Positions 1-7,610 of a DNA stretch of 12,653 nucleotides are shown here, one piece after another. The notes under the pieces were generated by a model. The model saw nothing but the letters and a program-made list of their open reading frames with translations. It did no database searches and was not told where the DNA came from. Both the position numbers and the translations under genes were made by a program. The stretch comes from Goniomonas avonlea (Eukaryota > Cryptophyceae > Goniomonadida > Goniomonadaceae), in NCBI GenBank assembly GCA_003573635.1, contig QUTJ01031550.1, positions 1-12,653 on the forward strand, read 5' to 3'. Positions within the stretch are counted from its first letter, which is position 1; the number at the start of each line of letters is the position of its first letter.

Positions 1-178
1 GAGGCGCCGTCGCGCTCCGCCACCGCACCGCAGACGGTGGCCACCTCTGTGCCAGTCCATGCCAGTGAGGCGCCGTCGCGCTCCGCCACCGCACCACCGC
101 TGACTTGGGGTGTGCCAGTCTCGCCACCGCACCACAGATGGCAGCCTCTAGGCCACCGCTGACTTGGGGTGTGCCAGT
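1..178. repeat. GC-rich degenerate tandem repeats
   Basis: A 29-base block starting GAGGCGCCGTCGCGCTCCGC occurs at 1-29 and again, identical, at 67-95 (period 66). A second block, beginning CCACCGCTGACTTGGGG and ending in GTGCCAGT, occurs at 94-119 and 153-178 (period 59). The two families overlap and look like a decayed minisatellite. No open coding frame with recognisable content covers it. It may be the edge of a longer array that starts before the window. Confidence 0.8.
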
Positions 179-203
179 GTATGACTAACTATCGCGGTCA
201 CTC

Positions 204-330
204 GTGGACGGTGTGTGTTTCTGCACGAATGTGTGACACAGTGTGGACGGTGTGTGTTTCTGCACGAGTCGGTTATCTGCACGGTGCTTCTGCACGAATG
301 TGTTGCACAGTCTGCATGCTTGCTGCATGA
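204..330. repeat. TG-rich direct repeats
   Basis: A 25-base block beginning GTGGACGGTGTGTGTTTCTG is present at 204-228 and 243-267 (period 39). Looser relatives containing CTGCACGA and GAATGTGT follow to about 330. Several short minus-strand frames read through this block as repeats of a His/Ser/Thr-rich peptide; these are products of the repeat and not evidence of a gene. Confidence 0.75.
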
Positions 331-1403
331 ATGTGTCACACTCTCTTCTTTTGGTGCTTTGGTCAGCGAGTGACATCGTTACCAATCCGAAAGCTCAGCG
401 GCGGGTGCGAAAAGTGTTGCTCTAATCATGGGCGCGCACACTGTTTGGGAGCGTGAGCAGTGGACAGCGGCTTGCCAGCTGGAGGAAGGCTGTGGACCTC
501 CTCCTCCACCTCCCTTATGTCCGCCTGAAACATGGAGAATATCTGTTATCAGGAACCTGTCGCCGCTGGCCTAGTGCCGACTTCCTGTGGCTGGTTTATA
601 AACCAGCTGGTTCGAGTCGGCTGGTGATGTGTCGATGACATCAACGGCATACATTGAACCTTCCCTTATGCAAGCTGGATCGCGTTTTGTAGTCCCGCCT
701 GTTTTTCTTCTCCAGCGGCTGGTTCGGCTGGTTTGCAACAAGTAGGCACGAGCCTGAGAGGGGGGGAAGCTGAGCTTCGAAGCTCGGGCCGGCCAGGGCT
801 TGGCTTGCACGGAGTCGTAATCGCTGCTGGGCCACATTCCAACAGCTGACGATAATTATCTCCACATCTACAGATCTAGGACACACTCAAGAAGCGAAGC
901 ACTTTATCAAACAATCACACAACACCATATCCACATGAAGCAATACGAGTCGTCCACCAGCCCACGGTGCGTGTGGCTCTCACACCTGCCTGCCTTCCAT
1001 CCGTCACAGCATCGTTCCGAGTCTGGTGTACCGTGACACGGGAACACACAGCGAACAACACTGCTGCGACGGCACTGTACAACCGACCGGCAGTTCCACA
1101 GCCAGTGCGTCGCCAATTCGGCACACTGCAGGAAGCACCCCGCCGCACAAAGCAGTCCCCTTAGATCATATAAAAATAGCAACCCAGCCCCCCGAATAAC
1201 AGCAAAGTGAGCGGCATGGACATCTCGCTCCAGTCACAGCCCAGCGACACTTAGAGAACACTCACTGCAATCAAAAGTTACATGCCTCAGCATCTCCTCA
1301 CTGGTCACTCATAATGTAATCTTGTGAGATCATGGGACTCGGAAGCTCCAAACCTCCGGCACACAGCTTGAAGTTTGGCACCGAGGTCGCAACGTCGACG
1401 AAG
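331..1403. other. Gene-poor stretch downstream of the U-box gene
   Basis: I see no convincing gene here. Open frames are short, lack family motifs and lack splice-phase continuity. The part next to 1403 would be the 3' untranslated region of the minus-strand U-box gene. One perfect 16-base palindrome, CTGGTTTATAAACCAG, lies at 591-606. A Cys-rich minus-strand frame at 907-1182 was considered and set aside. Confidence 0.5.
591..606. repeat. 16-bp perfect palindrome
   Basis: CTGGTTTATAAACCAG reads the same on both strands with no spacer. It could be a dimeric factor site or chance; no gene start is evident beside it. Confidence 0.6.
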
Positions 1404-2835
1404 TCAAGTTGTCTTGCGACGGCCGTCACGGGACGAGAGCCATTCTTGAACCTGTGTGACCTCATGAGCACTGACCACCTCACATTCTATCTGAACGTGG
1501 TGATCGCACAAAGCCAGTCAGCCACCGTCACACACATCAACAGCATCAGACAGACAGTCAATCACCCACCAAGCACATCAGCGCACACATCAACGGGACC
1601 AGACAGGCAGTCAGCCAGCCACCGGCACACATCAACGACAGCCAGCCAGCAGCAACGGGACCTTGTCACCCACCGGCACACATCAACGGCATCACACAGA
1701 CAGTCAATCATCCACCGAGCATACATCAGCCAGAACGGCATCGGACCGACAGTAAATCACACACCTCACCCGCCTAGCACACATCAGCCAGCACCGCCAC
1801 GAATCACACATCAGTGGGACAAGCACAGTCACATCAGCGGGACCAGATCAGTCGCCCACTGGCACACAATCCGCGGCATCACACAGGCGTCAATCATCAT
1901 CCACCAGCACACTCAACGGCAAGACACACAGGCAGTCAATCAGTCCCACCGGCCAGTCAACCGTCAGCACACATCAACGACATGAAGAACACCTGTGATC
2001 GCAGGTTGTGGTTTGGCACGAGTTCGGCTGATGCCAACGGCAGCCCAGAAATTGGCGACAGAATTGGTGAGTCCGCTGGCCGTGGGCGCGCCATCCACGC
2101 TGCAATTGCCGACCGCTGCGGTGAGAATCGTGTGACTCTTGATTCTTTCTGCACTCGTGCTTCTGAGCTCAAAACTAGCAAATTCTTTCGATCTGTGCTA
2201 GTCCCTAGTTGCAAAAAAAAATCGGATTCTTTCGATCAGGTTTAGTCTCTCCAGATAACCCATCAGAATCCTTCGATCATTAGTCGCTTATGTTGGTTTC
2301 ACTGAGACCGGACGGACCTCATAGGAAAAGCCGTCGGCGGCGACGACTGGGTCGGCCATGGGTTCGTGGGTGATTGGACAGCACAAGTGGTTTGGTGCGT
2401 CGGCAGGTGCCGGAGGCGAACCCACTCCTTCCTGGTTTCATGGTTTCATGTGAGGCGCACACGATTGTTTGTCAACACTCGCAGGTTTCCCAACATTTGT
2501 GTGTGGGACAACGAGAAAATGGTGCACCTTGCACGGAAGGACAATCCAGTCCTCATCCTCATCCACAGAGCCCTCGAACGGAGGTAATTGCGGTTCCTCC
2601 CAAAATACAGACGAATCTGTTAGCGTTGTGTCATTCTGAAAGTTATGGATGATTCCGCGAAGTGAGCATGATGGAGACACGAGTGCGTGAGGAGGATGCC
2701 GAGGTGCGCGAGTGTGGTCCAAAATGGAGGCAACTGGGATACGCACCCATCGACAACATGAGGGCGCTGGCAGTAAGAACAGGGGGCTCTTTGCGATTCG
2801 GGGGAGTTATGCAAGGCCCTTGCCCTCTGGTCCAT
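1404..2835 (-). CDS. U-box E3 ubiquitin ligase (five exons)
   Basis: Predicted E3 ligase that would recruit an E2~ubiquitin through a C-terminal U-box. Exons on the minus strand are 2835-2743, 2635-2528, 2431-2318, 2115-1993 and 1451-1404; all junctions are phase 0 and the joined frame gives 161 aa plus TGA. The U-box spans about residues 85-157. It starts with CPITHEPMADPVVAADGFSY and continues across the next exon with RSAIAAWM, SPISGLPL and LVPNHNLRSQ. The last exon adds VQEWL, the expected terminal helix. These pieces lie in order as in U-box families, which replace RING zinc ligands by hydrogen bonds. The N-terminal about 67 residues are acidic and unrecognised, with a CSYC...C cluster near residues 19-31. 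The start ATG at 2835 and the first donor (TGC|GTATCC) are the weakest parts; exons 3-5 are strong. No partner domain (WD40, ARM, TPR) is visible. The gene lies 95 bp downstream of the neighbouring minus-strand gene. Confidence 0.87.
1495..1985. repeat. Degenerate minisatellite inside U-box gene intron 4
   Basis: The stretch is built from scrambled short units such as CACACATCAACGG, GACAGTCAATCA and CCACCGAGCACACATCAG on the plus strand. It fills most of the 541-nt intron 1992-1452, whose flanking exons (ending LRSQ, resuming VQEWL) fix it as intronic. It keeps a plus-strand frame open at 1332-1985 that encodes a Ser/Thr/His-rich string, which I treat as a by-product. Confidence 0.75.
2181..2278. 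repeat. Short direct repeats in U-box gene intron 3
   Basis: ATTCTTTCGATC occurs at 2182-2193 and 2226-2237, with a variant AATCCTTCGATC at 2267-2278 (spacings 44 and 41). Each is followed within about 15 bases by a TAGTC-like tail. All lie in the 202-nt intron 2317-2116. A function is not evident. Confidence 0.7.
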
Positions 2836-2930
2836 CGCGGTGACGGCACAATACTGTCCCAACTCAGGCAACTGCAGACTATGGGTTAACATGTGCCTGA
2901 ACAACTATTTGCATTGTCTTCGTAAGGATC

Positions 2931-4961
2931 TCATGCGGACCTGTCGGTACTGTTGCGCAACGAAGCAGTTCCTTCCCCGCCCCAAGATGTTTCGCCCTCC
3001 CCACCGCCCGTCACGGTGCTGACTGGCGACAGCGGGGTGAGAGGTGACGCCATCGCGGCAGCGCGAGCACTCAACGCAGAGACTGCGCCAGCGATCATGC
3101 CAGTACGTGGACCGGCACCCGTACTTGCTGGACCGACACCCGCACTTGCCACAGAGCCAGCACTGGAATCTGCACCGTCGCCGCCTCCCATGTCGCCAAG
3201 GCTGGCAACCTCAGCCGAACCACTGCCGCCGTCAACATCAGGACCACTGTCACACCGAGAAACATTCTCAGGAGCTGCTGGAGCTGTTGCCGACGCTGAC
3301 GCTGACACTGACGCTGCTGCTGCTGCTGCTGCCGCCGCCGCCGCCGCTGCACTTGCCTGTGGGCCTTTGGGAAGATCAACGATCGTTCTTCACACAGAAT
3401 ATGCACTGCACTCCAACAGAGATGTGCGAGACCAAAATTCAAAGGACAGGCATCTTAGGCATCAGGGGATAGGAAGAGATTGCGCCGTTTCAAAGACGTG
3501 GGGGGCGTGAGATACGACTCACCTCCACCTCCTCCCGCCTCAAGATTCACGCGGAGAGAATACTGAGAGGAACTCCCAAAGGAATTGCCCCACACTCCAA
3601 AATACAGCCTCCCAGGTTGAAGCGGGGGGCGTGTGGCTTGGGTAATTGTCAGCACACAGTTTCTTCCCGGAGCGTTGTGGAGTTGTGTTTCTTTAATGTC
3701 GTACGAGAGCCAACCTGGCACAAAGTCAGTTTCGCCGAGGGAGAAAATGAACACGGCATAGAGCGCGAACACGAAGGACCAGCGGCAAGCACAACCAGGT
3801 AAAATAGGTGCAACAAAAGTTTGTTGAACAAAAGGCGCAAAGGAGCACACACCGGGTTTGCGGTTGAACGCAGCTCTCAGGCCGATGGCCAATGTGCTGC
3901 TGACAGTCACACGCAGGACCGGGTCCCGACGGCCCGGGGGAAGTGGCGGGACATCGAGGTAAAACATTTCCTGTGGTGCAACATAAGATGAGCAACCCTG
4001 GTCCAAAGAGTTCTATTTTTTTCCTGACAGAATCTGAGCGAGGGTCTGGGTGGGAAGAGATTCAAACAAAAAAACATAGCCGGTACCTTGGATTGAAAGC
4101 TTAGGGCGCCCGTCACAGTATAACCAGGAGCCAAGGCAGTAGCTGGATAAAAACGATGTGTTAGTATTCTTGAAAAATGCATAAGGTCCTCGCACCTGTG
4201 AGGTCGAGTGGCATCGCGTCCCTTGGAGCGGTGCTCCATCCCAATTGCCAGAACCAAGTCTCGACGTCGTCAAAGAGATGAGATTTAAATTCTGCGCGCG
4301 AGGGCACCGCCTTAACAATGTCCTTACACTCCCCTCTTCCACCAGAGGGAGGCATTGAGCCAACAACGGCTGCTCCTGCTGCAATTCCATTCCCCAGCAC
4401 ATCGGATCTACGACTCTTCGTCGCTGCTGCAAGGCCGAGGGCTCCCGCTGCCGCTGCCGCCCCAATCATTTTCATTGGGCCGTTATCATTCAAGCACTCC
4501 AGCTGGGAGAGAGTTTCTAGTTAGCCAGCGATTAGAGATGCGGAAGGGGCACGCACGACGGCGATGTTGCCTTTGGTCGGGTGGAAGCCAGCGAGAAATC
4601 GGACGTTCACATTAGGGTCTTTTCTTCGGCCCAAGACACGCGAAGATTCTGGTGAATCGGTGCAACGTGACAGTTGAAGCCCAGCTGTGTGGGCAATTTT
4701 CTCAAAAGCGGCCTGGTCGGTGTCACAATAAGAACGAACACCGATATTGTCATACCCGTGCATCCAGAGAAGAAATTTCAGGCTTTAAAGTCACAACCAA
4801 TGATGCTGGTAAAAGACACGTTCAGATCGTTAACACAAGAGCAGAGACCCCCACGCACATTCAGTCGGGTTTTCAGCTTGGCGTTTCTCAGCCTTGGCAG
4901 AGGTCACAACAGTCAATGGGAGGCTCTGAGGAGCAGTCCGAGGCACTGGCGTCAAGATCAT
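2931..4961 (-). CDS. Unrecognised protein with PPC-like beta-sandwich (about 474 aa)
   Basis: I do not recognise this gene. Exons on the minus strand, joined by splice consensus and phase, are 4961-4859, 4805-4756, 4712-4557, 4502-4196, 4142-4087, 3997-3853 (or from 4012, adding five residues), 3714-3523 and 3346-2931. Residues about 114-150 are Gly/Ala-rich with two hydrophobic stretches (AAAAAGALGLAAAT and LGNGIAAGAAVVG) and may be membrane-associated. Residues about 205-335 resemble a pre-peptidase C-terminal type beta-sandwich: YTVTGALSF, EMFYLDVPPL, PVLRVTVSS, NCVLTITQ, then PGRLYFGVWGNSFGSSSQYS. That is a pattern match by eye, not a family assignment. The tail is poly-Ala then Ser/Gly/Ala-rich, and its reading frame depends on which of two acceptors is used. 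Introns are 43-54 nt apart from the last three, and one carries a perfect TACTAAC branch site (about 4163-4169). ATG 4961 is the first in frame but coding may extend upstream. Without the last splice the frame would instead stop at 3455. Confidence 0.58.
3313..3350. repeat. GCT/GCC trinucleotide run
   Basis: On the plus strand a run of GCT triplets is followed by GCC triplets. On the minus strand it encodes poly-Ala at the start of the last exon of the PPC-like gene, or Gly then Ser if the other acceptor is used. Trinucleotide runs like this are length-polymorphic in many genomes. Confidence 0.8.
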
Positions 4962-5032
4962 AGGAGCAAACTGAGTAGCTTCTGTCGTTATATAGATTTA
5001 TCAGAGCTGCCCAGGGGCGAAAGCCAACGCAC

Positions 5033-5139
5033 GAAGAATTTTTTCCTTCAAGTGGAGGCGTTGGCGTTCCTCTCCATCTGTGTCTCTCAGTCTCTGGAAC
5101 GCGATCCTCAGAAATTTTTGATCCGGAAGATTGCTGACT
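5033..5139 (-). CDS. Candidate upstream coding exon of the PPC-like gene
   Basis: The minus-strand frame here reads VSNLPDQKFLRIAFQRLRD and on to LKEKIL, a charged, helix-like composition. It ends at donor C|GTGCGTTG, identical to two donors of the potassium channel gene. A 51-nt intron (5032-4982) would join it in phase to coding sequence ahead of ATG 4961 (QATQFAP...). Upstream, a 41-nt intron (5180-5140, GTAATA...AAAG, with CACTAAT as branch site) could join a further frame ending at 5181. No in-frame ATG is visible, so the true start may lie opposite the 5' end of the galactosyltransferase gene. The alternative is that 5033-5139 is only 5' leader. Confidence 0.42.
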
Positions 5140-5292
5140 CTTTGGATAATGACAGTTGGTGGTTGATTAGTGGCTATTACCGTGACGGTACGGGATCACA
5201 AGGTTGACTAGAAACTTGAGACGCAAAAATCCCGCCAAAATTTTGAAGAGGCCCTTGGTCCTGGGGTCTGAGACGAAAAGTTGTGGTGAGTG
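5140..5292. promoter_or_regulatory. Divergent intergenic region, PPC-like gene / GT31 gene
   Basis: This short stretch between the divergent minus-strand gene and the plus-strand galactosyltransferase must carry the promoter of at least the latter. No TATA box stands out close to 5293. A TATATAA-like string sits near 4990-4996 on the minus strand but falls in a predicted intron. The region is inferred from gene layout only. Confidence 0.35.
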
Positions 5293-6243
5293 ATGGGTTG
5301 GTTAGGCGAACCCCTGTGTTTGGTTTTGCTGAGCCTTCTCGCTGGTGTTTCGGCACAGTCTGGGACACAAACCTCAGTCACTGAAGATATCTGCGGGCTG
5401 GCTGGGTCTCCAAACCATCTTTCGCCTGCGCTCGGTCGCCCATTCTTGTTTGTTCTGTTGAACACTGCTCGAGGAAACTTTCAGAGGCGAGCTGCCCTTC
5501 GCTCAACCTGGTTACCTCAGTGCACAGCTATGACAGACGCCAAGCACCCCTTACCTTGTGCGTTTAAGTTTTTCATTGGTCAGCCCGTGTCCGAAAACCC
5601 GGCAGAAACTGCTGCCTTGCAGACTGAGATGGAGCGGCACCAGGACATTGTTTTGCTGGATGTTCCAGATCATTATCAGGGCCTTGTACACAAGGTAGTG
5701 GCTGCACTAGATTGGGCTTATCGAAACGTCGGGTTTACATTTTTGGCGAAGACGGATGACGATGTTTTGTTATTGCCTCAGAGTTTGATACGGAACCTTG
5801 ATGGTGTGGAGCCAGTCAGGGTGTACCGTGGGTCGCGGTTGAATCGGTCACCACCATGGAGAGATCCCAAGCACAGGTACTACACCTCGCCGCAAAAGTA
5901 TGTCATGCAAGAACTCCCTCCCTTTATTGAGGGTCCCTGCATTCTTCTCTCGCGCGACTTGGTGCGCTATTTGTCGGACAACAAAGACGTGCTTCAACCA
6001 TTTACCCATGTGGACGACCCTGTGTTGGCGCTTTGGTTCCTTGCCTTACAGGTGGCGCTCTGTTTCTCGTATGCCCAGTCTTCTAATCTAGTGCAGGTTC
6101 ACCCACAACATGACTACTCCTTCAAGTCCGGCTCTGCTGGCGACCAGTCGTGCAGCGAGCAGCACGTCATGGTGCCCAACCTTTCCACACGGCAGCTTAA
6201 CTCGATGTGGAATTCCATGAACACGATTGGCAGGTGGTGTTGA
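5293..6243 (+). CDS. GT31 beta-1,3-galactosyltransferase, B3GALT6-like
   Basis: Predicted secretory-pathway glycosyltransferase (GT31 family) that would transfer galactose from UDP-Gal in beta-1,3 linkage. The product is 316 aa in one uninterrupted exon. Residues 1-22 form a signal peptide or short signal anchor (PLCLVLLSLLAGVSA). Family motifs follow in order: RRAALRSTW (65-73), the metal/UDP-binding DDD in LAKTDDDVLLL (152-161), ELPPFIEGPCILLSRDLVRYL (207-227), HVDDPVLALW (239-248) in place of the usual EDV-G block, and a C-terminal SCSEQHVMVPNL...GRWC (286-316). That end resembles the B3GALT6 tail with its paired cysteines. B3GALT6 builds the proteoglycan linker; whether that substrate applies here is inference. 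ATG 5293 is preferred over the GTG codon just before it because it directly precedes the signal sequence. It is the only intronless gene in the window and is convergent with dapF. Confidence 0.92.
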   Translation: MGWLGEPLCLVLLSLLAGVSAQSGTQTSVTEDICGLAGSPNHLSPALGRPFLFVLLNTARGNFQRRAALRSTWLPQCTAMTDAKHPLPCAFKFFIGQPVSENPAETAALQTEMERHQDIVLLDVPDHYQGLVHKVVAALDWAYRNVGFTFLAKTDDDVLLLPQSLIRNLDGVEPVRVYRGSRLNRSPPWRDPKHRYYTSPQKYVMQELPPFIEGPCILLSRDLVRYLSDNKDVLQPFTHVDDPVLALWFLALQVALCFSYAQSSNLVQVHPQHDYSFKSGSAGDQSCSEQHVMVPNLSTRQLNSMWNSMNTIGRWC

Positions 6244-6483
6244 AGGCACGAATTCCTCAATCCACAGGCAACTCGACCTGTCACAGTCGCATCTGAGCAC
6301 GGATTGTTGTGGTTTCTGGAAAAAGTGAAAATATTCGGTTTCCGGTTACTCTCGGCAAACTAGACTCAAGTAGTGATACTATTGGGGCCGAGGCCATTTC
6401 TCCCTCCTGCTGAGCAGCCATTTTATAACCTTGGATGTGGAAGGTTTATAACTACTTGGAAGGTTTATAACCTTGGATTAACC
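6244..6483. repeat. Shared 3' region with three TTTATAAC repeats
   Basis: The 240-bp gap between the convergent GT31 and dapF stop codons contains TTTATAAC at 6422-6429, 6445-6452 and 6464-6471. They are embedded in larger near-repeats (GGAAGGTTTATAAC and AACCTTGGAT). On the minus strand each reads GTTATAAA, close to an AATAAA-type signal, so they may serve 3'-end formation of dapF. No exact AATAAA is present in the gap. Confidence 0.6.
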
Positions 6484-7610
6484 TCAGTCTGAGACATCCA
6501 ACCATGCCTCGGGGGGGACTTCTCCTTGAAAGCAAGTAGTAAAAGCACCAGTTAGCAGCACGTTCGTGCTGCCACCTTTGTAGTCGATCCACAAGGGGCC
6601 GCCTTCCATGGACACCCGACATTTAGATCCCCACGAGGCGGGGAGAAGGTTCAGGGACACAGCAGCTACCATCGTGGCGCAAGCTCCTGTGCCGCAAGCG
6701 CCTACGAGAGCCTTCAGAATGCGTCTGCAGCGCGCGCGCGTGTATTGTAACGCACCTGTGAACCCTGCGCCGCGCTCCCAAGTCCGAACACGAATATCCG
6801 GCGGGCCGTCTGGCGGGCCGACAACTGCGAACGTTACATTTACTTTCTCCGGGAACAGAGGATGCAACTCCAGGCGTCGACCAAGACCAAGTAAGTCCGC
6901 TGCTTCCAGATCTGAAACAAAGAAGATCACGTGAGGGTTTCCGACAGACACAGCGCAAGCGACATTGCTCGGGACAGGAGTCGAGTCCGCTGCAATCGCC
7001 GAGGCCAAGTCTGAAGACGCGACGTCGCGCGCCATGGGAATCTGCAACACATTGTTAAACTAGAAGCAATGAAACGAGGGACGTGCCTTCTGCCATTCGA
7101 GACACGGAGGCCCCAGATCCACCGTGACAAGCGTTTTTGCCTGGTAAAAGTGAGAAAATACGAAAATCGCCGCTTAGCCAACCTCATCATCAAACCAGCA
7201 CCGCAAAAGTCCTGCTTTAGTTTGAATCACCACCTTCTCCTTCTTAGTTTCATGGAGGATGCGAGATGCGATACATCGCGTCGCATTGCCACAAGCCGTC
7301 ACCTCGGTACCATCAATGTTGATAATGCGCTGCGCGCGTGAGGGTTCTGGAACACCAGCCACAAATTACCATAAATACATCAGATTCGCCGTTGCCTTCG
7401 CAGAGCACAATCACCTACGAAGGTCAGTCGTGCTTTCGACAGGACGGCAGCTACCTGATCGGCCCCGATGCCTTTCCTACGGTCTGCAAGAGCCCGAGCG
7501 CAATGCGGTTCAGTCACTCGGTTGAATATATCGTTTTTTCGAGCATCGACAACGATGAAGTCGTTGGTGAAGCCACGCATCTTCACGAAGGGGAGGGCTG
7601 GACGCGCCAT
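6484..7610 (-). CDS. dapF: Diaminopimelate epimerase (six exons)
   Basis: Interconverts LL- and meso-2,6-diaminopimelate, the penultimate step of lysine synthesis by the DAP route. Exons on the minus strand are 7610-7455, 7414-7370, 7329-7183, 7140-7087, 7041-6756 and 6701-6484. They total 906 nt, giving 301 aa plus TGA, normal for the family. Motifs fall where expected: KMRGFTNDFIVVD (10-22), ADRRKGIGADQ (42-52), RIINIDGTEVTACGN (68-82) with catalytic Cys80, VTVDLGPP (121-128), SVGNPHV (166-172), ERGAGFT (223-229) and GACGTGACA (230-238) with catalytic Cys232. The usual CGNG is CGNA here. Introns are 40, 40, 42, 45 and 54 nt. Intron 4 (7086-7042) begins GC rather than GT, and intron 5 (6755-6702) is a stopless multiple of three just before the second catalytic motif. 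No long transit peptide precedes the enzyme domain, so cytosolic location is likely. Homodimer and two-cysteine mechanism are family knowledge. Confidence 0.95.

Noticed and set aside
1-330. Possible CRISPR or centromere-like array
   Set aside because: Repeats are overlapping, diverged and without uniform spacers; the genome is clearly eukaryotic.
907-1182. Minus-strand Cys-rich frame, considered as a small secreted Cys-rich protein
   Set aside because: No signal peptide and no regular Cys spacing; TG-rich sequence readily yields Cys codons. There is no splice or promoter support.
1332-1985. Plus-strand 217-codon frame starting MGLGSS, Ser/Thr/His-rich
   Set aside because: It lies antisense to the U-box gene's last exon and intron, and most of it is the degenerate repeat, which keeps a frame open without any family motif. 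The MG-start resemblance to a myristoylation site is weak evidence.
2953-3510. Plus-strand Ala/Pro-rich frame
   Set aside because: It mirrors the low-complexity last exon of the minus-strand gene. Poly-Ala from GCT/GCC is expected on this strand, and there are no splice partners or motifs.
4674-5207. Plus-strand 177-codon frame
   Set aside because: It is antisense to several minus-strand exons whose donors, branch sites and phases agree; no recognisable motif.
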